This document shows positions 14,584 through 23,092 of a stretch of DNA of 27,901 nucleotides, one piece after another (positions within the stretch are counted from its first letter, which is position 1; every line of letters starts with the position of its first letter). The translations under genes were made by a program, and so were the position numbers. The notes beneath the pieces were generated by a model. The model searched no databases, was not told the DNA's origin, and saw only the letters and a list, made by a program, of their open reading frames with translations. Location of the stretch: NCBI GenBank assembly GCA_018713425.1, contig DVOT01000169.1:1-27901 (forward strand), read 5' to 3'. The stretch is from Alectryocaccomicrobium faecavium. GTDB lineage: Bacteria > Bacillota > Clostridia > Christensenellales > Aristaeellaceae.

Positions 14584-16827
14584 TTAGCGTTGATTGCGCT
14601 TGCGATAGGCGCCTGGCGTTATGCCTCGATACTTTTTGAAAATCCGGATCAGCGTGGAGCTATTGAGCAGCCCCACGCTGGCCGCAATCTCCTCCAAAGT
14701 GTCTTCTGTGTTCACAAGCCTGTCGCAAATGTGCGCCACGCGAATCCGCGCGAGCGCATCCCCGATGGAATATCCCGTGCGGCGCTTGAATTGCGCGGAA
14801 AGATAATCGCTGGACAAGCCAAACACATGATCCAACGTGGCGACGCCAAGATTCGGGTCGGCATAATTTTCCTCCAAATACGCTTGTACACGGGCGCATA
14901 GTTCATCCGCCGGAGCATTCCGATGGCAAAACGCATTGACCGCCATAAGGCAATCGGCGAATTCCTGCCGCAGTTGCACCAAATCGGTAAAGCGGCGGAA
15001 AAGGCCGTTTCCATCCTGCCGCAGAGCAGCGAAATCCTGTGCGTTTTCCTCCAAGATTACATTGACCAAGACCGCGTGCAAATCATACGCAAAGCAACGA
15101 GCGGAATGCGGCGTCGTAACCCCATCGTCGGAATACGCGCGGCGCAGCGCGTCAAACCGCTTGAGCGCATCTTCACGCGCATATTCTCCGGCACGGATAT
15201 CCTCCGCCAAAGCCGCCTCCGCTAAAGCATAAAATGTGGGATTGAAATGAAAGCTTTCTCCCGTCGCGCAAATCTCCGGCGTAAGCACGCCGCCTGCGCC
15301 ATACACAAACCGGTATTCCCGCACTTCCACCGCCTGCCTGTATGCGCGCGCAAGGGCCGAACCGCCAGAAAACACGCCGCTCACCGCGATCACCCGGTCC
15401 GCGCGGGCAAAATTTTCACAAATCCGGCTCGCAATCGCCGCGTCCGCCTGCGTGGGCACGTTGAAAACACACGTCAATTCCGGCAAAGTCATTAACAATA
15501 CATTGGCAATGCACCCTTGTTTAAGCGCGCTTGCCCGGCAGCGCGCCGCAAGCGCCTGCGGATCCTCTTCCTCACCGGTGCGGATCAGTGCCACAGCAAA
15601 GCAATCCGACAGGCAAGGAATGTGATATTTTCCCAATTCTTCCGCCAAATTCGCGCCTTTTGGCGTCCTTCCATGCAGAGCTTCAAATAGGAAATTTTGC
15701 TGGGCGGCATTGGCGCGCCGGTCGAACGCGCGCTGCAATTGCCGGCGCTCGCTGGCCATATCGGCCACGGTGTTTTTCAAATAGTCAAACTCGTCTTCCG
15801 CCAACGCGTTCCACTCCAAATCCGTGCTTTCAGCCACTGCGCGAACCGTTTCCCGCAGCGGCCGAATCGCGCGCATGGCCATTAAAAAGGCAATTGCCGC
15901 GCCAAATGCGAACGTGCCCACCGTAAACCACACCTGAAACACGCGGATGCTGCGCATTTGCCGCAAAAACGCTTCTTCCGAAAGCAGCGATACATACCGG
16001 CATCCCGCAATCCTGCTATCCTCCACCGCTATGTATAGCGCCTGTCCGGCCAATTCTATCCTGGCATACCGCCCGCTGGAGGCAATTTCCGGCAACCGTG
16101 CGGGCGCCATCGCATAATCAGAGGCAAGCAACAGCGCGCCGTCGCTGCCATAAACGGCCACAGCGCTTTCCCCTTGCGCGCCATCCATAAAATCGGAAAG
16201 CAGGGTGGGTTCAAAAACGCAGACTACGGTCGCGTGCAAATTTTTCCGATCCGCCGTCGGCAACGCACGGCTGATGGCCAGGCAGGGAAGTCCATCCGCG
16301 TAAATCGCCGCGCACCGCACCGACACCGACGGCTGGAGCAGCGCCGCCCACGCTTCATAGCTTTGCCGGGCATCATTATAATACGTGCGATAATAAATTT
16401 TGCTGGAGCAAGTGGAGTTGTCTGGGGCAGAAACCACGATATCCTGGCTGCAAAAATACAAAAACATGTCCTTCATGCTGCCGCGCAGCGCCATTTTCAT
16501 CTGCGCGCGCAATTCGTATATATCCCACCGGTCGAGCGCGTTCCCCGCGCTGTCGTCATTGAGCAATTGGCTAAATGCATAGGTTTTTTCTATCTTCAAC
16601 AAGCTATCCATGCAATTGGAAATTTCGGTCTCCAGCGTGGAGGCGAACCGCTCCGCCTGGGTGTTGTTCATCGCCACGCTCTGTTCGAACAGCATGGAAG
16701 ACGATTTGCGGTAATACACCATATTCAGCGCCATTATGGCGCAAAGCAGCGCGACATATGAGATGACAAAATATCGAAAGCTCTTGCTGCGCCGTAGCGC
16801 CCGAATCCAATTGCGCTTCTTGTGCAT
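14584..16827 (-). CDS. Membrane-bound AraC-family sensor/regulator of the second transport block
   Basis: This 747-residue protein has a short basic N-terminus, a membrane helix near 15-37, an outside domain to about residue 290 that looks like a dCACHE-type sensor, a second helix near 290-312, and a HAMP-like stretch (RAIRPLRETVRAVAES). The last 100 residues form an AraC pair of helix-turn-helix motifs ending FKKYRGITPGAYRKR. The start at 16827 has AAAGGA 8 bases upstream; the open frame continues to 16872. It is transcribed away from the second binding-protein gene across a 234-base gap, so it probably controls that operon in response to an extracellular sugar. The ligand is unknown. Confidence 0.87.
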   Translation of the reverse strand: MHKKRNWIRALRRSKSFRYFVISYVALLCAIMALNMVYYRKSSSMLFEQSVAMNNTQAERFASTLETEISNCMDSLLKIEKTYAFSQLLNDDSAGNALDRWDIYELRAQMKMALRGSMKDMFLYFCSQDIVVSAPDNSTCSSKIYYRTYYNDARQSYEAWAALLQPSVSVRCAAIYADGLPCLAISRALPTADRKNLHATVVCVFEPTLLSDFMDGAQGESAVAVYGSDGALLLASDYAMAPARLPEIASSGRYARIELAGQALYIAVEDSRIAGCRYVSLLSEEAFLRQMRSIRVFQVWFTVGTFAFGAAIAFLMAMRAIRPLRETVRAVAESTDLEWNALAEDEFDYLKNTVADMASERRQLQRAFDRRANAAQQNFLFEALHGRTPKGANLAEELGKYHIPCLSDCFAVALIRTGEEEDPQALAARCRASALKQGCIANVLLMTLPELTCVFNVPTQADAAIASRICENFARADRVIAVSGVFSGGSALARAYRQAVEVREYRFVYGAGGVLTPEICATGESFHFNPTFYALAEAALAEDIRAGEYAREDALKRFDALRRAYSDDGVTTPHSARCFAYDLHAVLVNVILEENAQDFAALRQDGNGLFRRFTDLVQLRQEFADCLMAVNAFCHRNAPADELCARVQAYLEENYADPNLGVATLDHVFGLSSDYLSAQFKRRTGYSIGDALARIRVAHICDRLVNTEDTLEEIAASVGLLNSSTLIRIFKKYRGITPGAYRKRNQR

Positions 16828-16860
16828 ATCCACTGTCCTTTCTCCCCATGTGCCAATCCT

Positions 16861-16869
16861 ATAATAGCA
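16861..16869 (-). promoter_or_regulatory. Extended -10 promoter of the second AraC-type gene
   Basis: On the minus strand TGC directly precedes TATTAT, an extended -10 without a clear -35, about 33 bases before the ATG. The same TGTGCTAT core occurs in the promoter at 10936-10944. Confidence 0.45.
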
Positions 16870-16924
16870 CACAATTTCCCGATTGGCCCCAAATTTCGGA
16901 ATTTCATCAATGCATCCCGAGAAT

Positions 16925-16936
16925 TGTCAATTGACA
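16925..16936. promoter_or_regulatory. Perfect palindrome TGTCAATTGACA over the -35 box
   Basis: The 12-base palindrome includes the consensus -35 TTGACA of the second transporter operon. A dimeric repressor bound here would block polymerase. Which protein binds is unknown; AraC-type activators more often bind direct repeats. Confidence 0.5.
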
Positions 16937-16960
16937 CAGCGACCAGAGATAGTATTATAT
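16931..16960 (+). promoter_or_regulatory. Promoter of the second transporter operon
   Basis: A consensus TTGACA (16931-16936) precedes an AT-rich -10 that can be read as TATTAT (16953, spacing 16) or TTATAT (16955, spacing 18). The 5' leader to the binding-protein start is about 95 bases. Confidence 0.65.
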
Positions 16961-17061
16961 TCGCATAAACCGCTTGCGTATCCTGCTTTTCGTGCAGGCA
17001 TGGCAAATCCTTTTCGCTCTTAGTGGCGAAAAAATAAGAAAAATTAGGAGGTATCTAAACA

Positions 17062-18597
17062 ATGAAAAAGCTGCTAACCCTCGCACTCGCCGCAATGCTC
17101 GTCCTCGGCTTGGCCTCAACCGGCGCTTTGGCGGAAGAAACGCCCACCCTATCCGTATGGTTTGCGGATATGGTCTATTCCAGCACCTACACTTCACAGG
17201 AAGAATCGCCCCTGTTCCAAAAGATTGAAGAACTCACCGGCATCGACATCACCTGGATGGAGCCCGCCGCCGGTTCTGACAGCGCCACAGCTTACAATCT
17301 TATGGTAGCCAGCGGCGAGCTGCCCGATGTCGTATGGGCATCGCAAATCGCTGCCAACGCGCTCACCTATCTCGACGATGAAACCATCATTGATCTCACG
17401 CCCTATTTCACTGCGGAGACCATGCCCAATCTTTACGCACTGTGCGAAGCGAATCCCTCGTATTTGAACGCGGTGAAAATAGACGACGGTCGCATGTTTG
17501 GCGTTCCCACCATCGTTGAGCAGGAGACCTGGCAAGGTCCGTGGGTACGCACGGACTGGCTGGAAGCCTGCGGCCTGGAAATTCCCGCCACCATCGATGA
17601 CTGGACGGAAATGCTGACCGCGTTCAAGGAGAATTACGGCGCCACTTTTACCACCTATGGTTCGGGCGACGGCTTTGGCTATCTCTTCACCGGCGCTTAT
17701 GGCGTGCCCAATTTTGCGGTGAACAACGGCTTCTATCAAGAAAATGGCGAAATCCGCTATGTGGCCGAACAGGAAGGGTATCGCGAATACCTCGCTTTGC
17801 TCAATAGCTGGTATACCGCCGGCCTGATCGATCCAGACTATATTTCCGCCGATGAAGGAACGGTTGTGAACAAGGCCGCCAATGGAGAAACGGGCGCCAT
17901 CCACGCCTTCCAGGTTTCCGGTGCGCACATTGCCACCGCCCAAGAAACTTACGGAACGGACGGTACCTGGGCCCCCATTCCCTATCCCACGCTGGAAGAA
18001 GGCGGCGAGCGCTCGCTGGTGCAGATGGGGCTGGATACGCTCAGCGTCGCTACGGCCATCACCACGAATTGCGAAGACATAGATACCGCCGTCCGCTTCC
18101 TGGATTGGCTGTATTCCGAAGAGGCCATCACGCTTTTCAACTTTGGCATTGAAGGCATCAGTTTTGAATACGACGAGAATGGCGAACCGCAGTATACCGA
18201 CGATTTCCTCTATGGCCCGGACGGCATGGTGGAAAACGCCTCGCGGTACACGGGCGTCGTAGGCAACGTTCCCAACGTAAAGACGCTCGAATCCGCCATC
18301 GCGCGCAATGACGCTTCTTCCAACGAAGCCATCATCACCTGGCAGGGCGATTGGACCAGCGCCGAATGGGCGGAAATCCTGCTCCCGCTCCTTTCGCCCA
18401 CCGAAGAGGAAAACGACGAAACCACCGACATCCTCTCCGCCCTCAATACCTATGTGAAGGAATCCACCTATTCCTTTATCACGGGTGCGCGCAGCCTGGA
18501 AGAGTGGGACAGCTATGTGGACGAACTCTATAACATCGGCCTCGAAACGGTGAAAACCATCCGCCAGGATCAGTTGGATCGCGTTCTCGCCCATTAA
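17062..18597 (+). CDS. Extracellular sugar-binding protein of ABC transporter 2
   Basis: This 511-residue protein has a classic signal peptide (MKKLLTLALAAMLVLG, ALA/EE cleavage near 24/25) and no cysteine at the cleavage site, so no lipobox. The mature protein fits the LipO/LplA-type solute-binding family: VASGELPDVVWAS, VRTDWLEACGLEIPATIDDW, and the C-terminal SFITGARSLEEWDSYVDEL, closely parallel to the end of the first binding protein. AGGAGG lies 10 bases before the ATG. It is the first gene of its operon, with a promoter overlapped by a palindrome, and is followed by strong hairpins before the permease genes. The GH13 gene at the operon's end suggests an alpha-glucoside substrate. Confidence 0.9.
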   Translation: MKKLLTLALAAMLVLGLASTGALAEETPTLSVWFADMVYSSTYTSQEESPLFQKIEELTGIDITWMEPAAGSDSATAYNLMVASGELPDVVWASQIAANALTYLDDETIIDLTPYFTAETMPNLYALCEANPSYLNAVKIDDGRMFGVPTIVEQETWQGPWVRTDWLEACGLEIPATIDDWTEMLTAFKENYGATFTTYGSGDGFGYLFTGAYGVPNFAVNNGFYQENGEIRYVAEQEGYREYLALLNSWYTAGLIDPDYISADEGTVVNKAANGETGAIHAFQVSGAHIATAQETYGTDGTWAPIPYPTLEEGGERSLVQMGLDTLSVATAITTNCEDIDTAVRFLDWLYSEEAITLFNFGIEGISFEYDENGEPQYTDDFLYGPDGMVENASRYTGVVGNVPNVKTLESAIARNDASSNEAIITWQGDWTSAEWAEILLPLLSPTEEENDETTDILSALNTYVKESTYSFITGARSLEEWDSYVDELYNIGLETVKTIRQDQLDRVLAH

Positions 18598-18623
18598 GTT
18601 CACTCGGCATTCTCAAGATGTTC

Positions 18624-18659
18624 TTACATTCCTGGCGGTTATCCCCGCCAGGAATGTAA
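18624..18659 (+). repeat. Perfect 15-bp hairpin after the second binding-protein gene
   Basis: TTACATTCCTGGCGG pairs perfectly with CCGCCAGGAATGTAA across a 6-base loop, starting 26 bases after the stop. There is no U-run, and permease genes follow in the same direction. This fits an element that protects the binding-protein mRNA and lowers readthrough into the permeases. Confidence 0.75.
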
Positions 18660-18663
18660 TCGT

Positions 18664-18684
18664 TGACAAACCAAAGGTTTGTCA
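18664..18684 (+). repeat. Second hairpin, 9-bp stem
   Basis: TGACAAACC and GGTTTGTCA pair perfectly with an AAA loop, four bases after the first hairpin. The right arm is followed by gcgaaaattt rather than a U-tract. Confidence 0.65.
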
Positions 18685-18693
18685 GCGAAAATT

Positions 18694-18748
18694 TCCCGAT
18701 GGCTTGTCTACGCGCCGCTTCGTGAGCTTCGACGGCCAGCAATCGGGA
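18694..18748 (+). repeat. Third, larger imperfect stem in the same gap
   Basis: TCCCGAT (18694-18700) pairs with ATCGGGA (18742-18748), and GCCG/CGGC inside (18714-18717, 18733-18736) can extend it. It ends 23 bases before the permease 1 ribosome site. Together the three stems fill the 186-base gap between the binding-protein and permease genes. Confidence 0.45.
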
Positions 18749-18783
18749 CAAGAATGGCATTTTCTTATAAGGGAGGGGAATCC

Positions 18784-19725
18784 ATGCAAGACATCCGTGC
18801 TTACCGCCCGCGCAGAAGTCTCCGCAAGCTGTTATACAACGACTGGAAACGCCACAAATGGAAGTATATCCTAGTGATCCCGGTAATCCTCTTTTTCCTT
18901 CTTTTTCATTCTAAACCCCTGTACGGCATCTTGATCGCCTTCAAAAAATACAAGCCCAACCGTGGCATCTGGGGCAGCGATTGGGTGGGCCTGCAATATT
19001 TTTATGATTTTTTCACGGACTATTACTTCTATCGCGTGGTCACCAACACCTTTTTGATCAGCCTATATTCCTTATTGTGGGGCTTTCCCATGCCCATCCT
19101 CCTGGCGCTCATGCTCAACGAGCTGCGCTCGCAATGGTTTAAGCGCACGGTGCAGACCGTGACCTACATCCCGCACTTTATCTCCCTGGTGGTAATTTGC
19201 GGCCTCATCCGGCAATTTTCGCTCAGTGGCGGCGTATTCAACGACATCATTGCGTTTTTTGGCGGCACACGAACGCCGCTTTTGCAGCATCCGGAATATT
19301 TCCGCACGATTTACGTCGCTTCCGGCATATGGCAGGAAGTGGGTTGGAGTTCCATCATCTATCTCGCCGCGCTGACCGGCGTGGATCCGCAATTGTACGA
19401 AGCGGCGGAAATCGATGGCGCGGGGCGCTTACGCCAAACCTGGCACATCACCCTTCCAGGCATTTTGCCGGTAATCATCATGTTGCTCATCCTGCAAATG
19501 GGCAGCATTCTGAACGTCGGCTACGAAAAATGCCTGCTGCTTTACAACGAATCCACCTTTGCGACGGCGGACATTATCTCCACATACGTATACCGCAAGG
19601 GCTTGATCGACGCCAACTTCAGCTATTCCACCGCTGTAGGGCTGTTCAATTCCGTTGTGAACTTGCTCTTCCTTTCCGCCACGAACTGGATCAGCAACCG
19701 CGCCACGGGAATTGGCCTATTCTAG
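18784..19725 (+). CDS. Carbohydrate ABC transporter permease 1 (LplB-like)
   Basis: This 313-residue polytopic protein has the LplB-type start (HKWKYILVIPVILFFLLFH, then KPLYGILIAFKKYKPNRG) and the EAA loop EAAEIDGAGRLRQTWHITLP for ATPase contact. GGGAGGGG lies just before the ATG at 18784, which sets the start although the frame is open upstream. It shares its layout with the permease of the first block, including the GIWGSxWVGL segment, so the two are paralogues. No ATPase gene is present in the block. Confidence 0.92.
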   Translation: MQDIRAYRPRRSLRKLLYNDWKRHKWKYILVIPVILFFLLFHSKPLYGILIAFKKYKPNRGIWGSDWVGLQYFYDFFTDYYFYRVVTNTFLISLYSLLWGFPMPILLALMLNELRSQWFKRTVQTVTYIPHFISLVVICGLIRQFSLSGGVFNDIIAFFGGTRTPLLQHPEYFRTIYVASGIWQEVGWSSIIYLAALTGVDPQLYEAAEIDGAGRLRQTWHITLPGILPVIIMLLILQMGSILNVGYEKCLLLYNESTFATADIISTYVYRKGLIDANFSYSTAVGLFNSVVNLLFLSATNWISNRATGIGLF

Positions 19726-19741
19726 AAAGGAGGCGGCAACC

Positions 19742-20626
19742 ATGCAAAAAAGGACAGCGCCACAAAACGTGTTCAACGTGTGCAACATCGCAATCATGGT
19801 GCTTCTGATGATCGTAACCCTATATCCGTTTTACTATGTCATCGTCGCCTCGTTCACCAGTTCCGCCGTGCTGGAAGTGCACACCGGCATGCTATGGTGG
19901 CCGGTGAATTTCACCTGCAAGGCCTTTGAAGTGGCGTTTTCGCATCCGCTGCTGCTCAGCGGCTTCAAAAACATTCTGATTATCATGGTCGTCAGCGTGC
20001 CGCTTAGCCTGGTTATGACCATCCTATGCGCGTATTTCATGGTTTCCAAGGGCATGCTATTCAAAAAGCCGCTCATGTACCTGATGCTGTTCACCATGTT
20101 CTTTGGCGGCGGCCTGATTCCTTCTTATCTGAATATCAAGGAGCTCGGCCTCTACAACACCTTGTGGGCGCTGATATTGCCCAGCGCCCTGTCGCTATAC
20201 AATGCCATCATCACAAAAACGGCCATGCAGAACATCCCCGAATCGCTCACGGAATCCGCGTATATCGACGGCGCAAACGACCCCGTGATCCTGGTGCGGA
20301 TTCTGCTGCCGCTGATCGGGCCTACCCTGGCGGTGATGGCGCTGTACTATGGCGTTGGGCAATGGAATAGCTGGTTTGCTGCCACCATCTACCTCAGCGA
20401 CAATTCCAAATTGCCCATCCAGGCCGTGTTGCGCGCGATTTTAATCGCCAATGAGTCCATTTTGGATACGGGCATGGAAGTTGCCGGCGCAACGCTGGAA
20501 AATTCTTACGCGGAAACCATCAAATATGCCGTCATTCTCATCTCTACCGTTCCCATTCTGCTGGTATACCCCTTTTTGCAGAAATATTTTGTGAACGGCG
20601 TGATGATTGGCGCAGTAAAAGGCTAG
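19742..20626 (+). CDS. Carbohydrate ABC transporter permease 2 (YtcP/MalG-like)
   Basis: This 294-residue protein has six predicted membrane helices. VTLYPFYYVIVASFTSS at the N-terminus, the EAA loop ESAYIDGANDPVILVRILLP, and the C-terminal PFLQKYFVNGVMIGAVKG define the YtcP branch. AAAGGAGG lies 7 bases before the ATG, 16 bases after the permease 1 stop. It pairs with permease 1 to form the channel. It is followed 9 bases later by the GH13 gene. Confidence 0.92.
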   Translation: MQKRTAPQNVFNVCNIAIMVLLMIVTLYPFYYVIVASFTSSAVLEVHTGMLWWPVNFTCKAFEVAFSHPLLLSGFKNILIIMVVSVPLSLVMTILCAYFMVSKGMLFKKPLMYLMLFTMFFGGGLIPSYLNIKELGLYNTLWALILPSALSLYNAIITKTAMQNIPESLTESAYIDGANDPVILVRILLPLIGPTLAVMALYYGVGQWNSWFAATIYLSDNSKLPIQAVLRAILIANESILDTGMEVAGATLENSYAETIKYAVILISTVPILLVYPFLQKYFVNGVMIGAVKG

Positions 20627-20635
20627 GAGGCGCCT

Positions 20636-22774
20636 ATGCAACAATATCAGTTGGGAGAATGGCTCATCGCCATCGATCCCTTGCGCGGCAACGTATGCCG
20701 CATGGAAAAAAATGGGATGTGCGTCGTTGAGCAGAGCGCGCCCATGTTTACCTTGGCCGTGGACGGCCACAGCGCGCGAAACGACCAGCGGCAAATGCAC
20801 AACATCGAATTGTACGACGAAATTGGCGCAAAGAGCGCATCCATGTTGGAAGCCCGCCTAGAGGGTGAAACGCTTTCCCTCGCCATTGATCTCGGAGAAG
20901 GGTTTTCGCTCACGTCCCACTGGACGCCGCAGGCGGATTGGCTGCGCATGCGCATGGAAATTGGCTATACGGGCCAAGAACCGCGCCGCCTGCGTTGGCT
21001 GAACTGGCGCACGGAAACGGGCTGCGAGGCGCTTCTCTCGCGCGCCCAACCCTTTTGCCCGGGATATACCATGAACCTTGCCGAACCACTGGATCTCAAC
21101 CGCCCCATCGGCGCTTACCGCCATAGAGAATTGCTCGCGCGCGGCCTTTTCGGCGACCACGCCCCGGCATACCGTCCCGGTTTCCTGGGATTATACGACC
21201 CCGAAGAAGCGTATGCCGTGTGTACATGGCACACCAGCGAAATGTTCCCCTTCTATACCGAAAGCTGGTCACACGCCGCCACGTTGCGCCGCGAGGGCCG
21301 CGTACACTGCGCGCGGTGGATGCGTGCGGGCGACCGGCAGTCGCTGGGGGACTTCTATTTTGGCGCGGCAAAAGGAACGCGGCTGGCCTGCGTGAAGCGC
21401 TTCGCGCGCGCTTTCCAGTCCTATGGATGGGAGCGCAGGGAAGATGTGCCCGCCCGGCGTGCATTGCGCATTTGTGAGCTGTATGTAGGTTCCAAATCTG
21501 GCCGCACGCTTTTTGAGGATTACGACCAAGTGCTCGCGCGCTTGCAGGAAATCCACGATCTCGGCTTCAACGCCATTGAAATCATGCCCAAAATGCCTTT
21601 TCCCAGCTATTCCGTCTTTCATCTGGCGGACGCCAACGCCACCTATGGCAGCCAGGATGGCGTGCGTCGCGTCGCGGACGCCGCGCATGCGCTGGGCATG
21701 AAGGTGATTGCGGACATGGTGTTCCACGGCCCTCTGGAATACGATCCAGCGCTGGGCCTGCCGCGCTCCCCCTATCTGGACGCGTGCCCGGGTTGGTTCA
21801 TGCGCCACGAAAGCGGAGCATACGCCCGAACCTACACGCGCTCTTTTGATCTGGGAAATCCGGAATACCAGCGGCACATCGGCGATTGCATGCTAAGCTA
21901 TATCGAAACCATGCACGTGGATGGGTTCCGACTGGACGCGCAAATGTGGAGCGAAACGCCCAACTGGGACGATCGCTGCCCGCGCCAGCCCTATGCATCC
22001 GTGCTGGCCGGCATGCGCATGATGGACGAAATCGCCCCACGCGTGCGCGCAAAATATCCCCACGCGTTTTTCTATACCGAAGCCAACGGCCCTTATGCCG
22101 CCAAGGGCCACGAGTACCGCTACAATTACGATACCCATTGGCTCTTCCCCGCGCTTACGCCCATCGTCGATCCCCGAGGCGGCCCCGCGGCAACGCAAAA
22201 CCTGCTCTCGCAGGGAACGCTCTCTTGGCCAGACGCCGCCCGCTGGCTGGAAGAACTGCGCGCCACTTCCCCCAAGGGAATGACCATCGTGTTCCAAACG
22301 GATTCTCACGATTCCGCGGAATGGTGTGGCTTTATGGGCGGACAATACAATTACGAAGCTTACGGCCCGCAGATGCACCGCGTGCTCTTTGCCTTGATGA
22401 ACTTTATGGACGGCGCCTTGATGAGCCTTTACGGCGCGCAAAAAGGGAACGAAGCCTTCTATTCCCAGCTTGCCGCGCTTTGCCGGGAGCCGATCATGGC
22501 GCAAGGCGAATGCGACTATACGGGCGCTACGGCGAACGATCCCAAAAGCGCCGTCGTGGCATGGCGGCATGGTTCCGCGCTGCGCGTTTACGTGGGAAAT
22601 TTGGAAAACCGCGCCAAGACCATAACTCTGCGCCTGCCCGTGGCCGAAGGCCATTATCGCGCCACAGAGCGGCTGTGCGGACGTTCCAGCATTTCCTTTG
22701 CGGGAAACCAATTTTCCCTTTCCCTACAGCCCTGCGACGCCTTGGTATGGGATATCAGCATCCAACCATCATAA
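20636..22774 (+). CDS. GH13-family alpha-glucan-active enzyme, specificity unknown
   Basis: This 712-residue enzyme has an N-terminal, mostly beta region of about 270 residues and then an alpha-amylase-type barrel. All four GH13 regions are visible: D360-H364 (ADMVFH), the nucleophile D434 (GFRLDA), the acid/base E482 (TEANG) and the transition-state aspartate D559 (SHDS, the usual NHD slightly altered). A C-terminal beta domain follows. No signal peptide is present, so it acts on imported sugar in the cytoplasm. AGGAGG sits 5 bases before the ATG, 9 bases after the permease stop, so it is part of the transporter operon. The long N-terminal region does not look like a common glycosidase leader and prevents a confident subfamily. 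Hydrolase or transferase on alpha-glucosides is likely. Confidence 0.83.
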   Translation: MQQYQLGEWLIAIDPLRGNVCRMEKNGMCVVEQSAPMFTLAVDGHSARNDQRQMHNIELYDEIGAKSASMLEARLEGETLSLAIDLGEGFSLTSHWTPQADWLRMRMEIGYTGQEPRRLRWLNWRTETGCEALLSRAQPFCPGYTMNLAEPLDLNRPIGAYRHRELLARGLFGDHAPAYRPGFLGLYDPEEAYAVCTWHTSEMFPFYTESWSHAATLRREGRVHCARWMRAGDRQSLGDFYFGAAKGTRLACVKRFARAFQSYGWERREDVPARRALRICELYVGSKSGRTLFEDYDQVLARLQEIHDLGFNAIEIMPKMPFPSYSVFHLADANATYGSQDGVRRVADAAHALGMKVIADMVFHGPLEYDPALGLPRSPYLDACPGWFMRHESGAYARTYTRSFDLGNPEYQRHIGDCMLSYIETMHVDGFRLDAQMWSETPNWDDRCPRQPYASVLAGMRMMDEIAPRVRAKYPHAFFYTEANGPYAAKGHEYRYNYDTHWLFPALTPIVDPRGGPAATQNLLSQGTLSWPDAARWLEELRATSPKGMTIVFQTDSHDSAEWCGFMGGQYNYEAYGPQMHRVLFALMNFMDGALMSLYGAQKGNEAFYSQLAALCREPIMAQGECDYTGATANDPKSAVVAWRHGSALRVYVGNLENRAKTITLRLPVAEGHYRATERLCGRSSISFAGNQFSLSLQPCDALVWDISIQPS

Positions 22775-22783
22775 CCCCAAACC

Positions 22784-22828
22784 GCTCCCGCCGCGCAAAC
22801 CTATGCGGCGGGAGCCAATTTGCTTTTT
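22784..22828 (+). terminator. Intrinsic terminator closing the second transporter operon
   Basis: GCTCCCGCCGC (22784-22794) and GCGGCGGGAGC (22805-22815) form a perfect 11-bp GC stem with a 10-base loop, followed by caatttgc and a run of five T residues. It lies 10 bases after the GH13 stop. Confidence 0.8.
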
Positions 22829-22899
22829 CCCACTTATCCATGCCGCGGCATCCTTTGGCGGCATTTTGGAAATTGTCCGGCCATTTTCTTTCTTTACCC

Positions 22900-22927
22900 T
22901 TGATTCCCTGTAAAACTGTGGTATAAT
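22900..22927 (+). promoter_or_regulatory. Promoter of glgP-malQ
   Basis: TTGATT (22900-22905) and TATAAT (22922-22927) are separated by 16 bases. Shifting the -35 by one base gives 17-base spacing with CTTGAT. It lies about 165 bases before the glgP start, so the mRNA has a long leader. Confidence 0.65.
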
Positions 22928-23092
22928 AAACGTATCTTCTTTGATAGCTCAACCCGCTGTCTGCCTTCCGGGCCTTTCTGAGAGAGCGGTGCGAGAATGC
23001 TTTTCGCGAAATAGGTGCGCCCTGCCTCTGGCTCGCGCCGCCCATTTTCGCCCAATGCGCCACACCGTTTTTGGAAAGGATGGTATTCGCCC
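22928..23092 (+). other. Long 5' leader of glgP
   Basis: About 160 bases separate the promoter from the glgP ATG. The region is GC-rich and contains small stems such as GCGA/TCGC near 22991-23009. CGGTG near 22987 could also pair with CACCG just before a T-run near 23070. No riboswitch or T-box core sequence was recognised. Confidence 0.35.

Noticed and set aside
17194..18603. Open frame of 469 codons on the minus strand
   Set aside because: It is the antisense of the second binding-protein gene, which has a signal peptide, ribosome site and family motifs.
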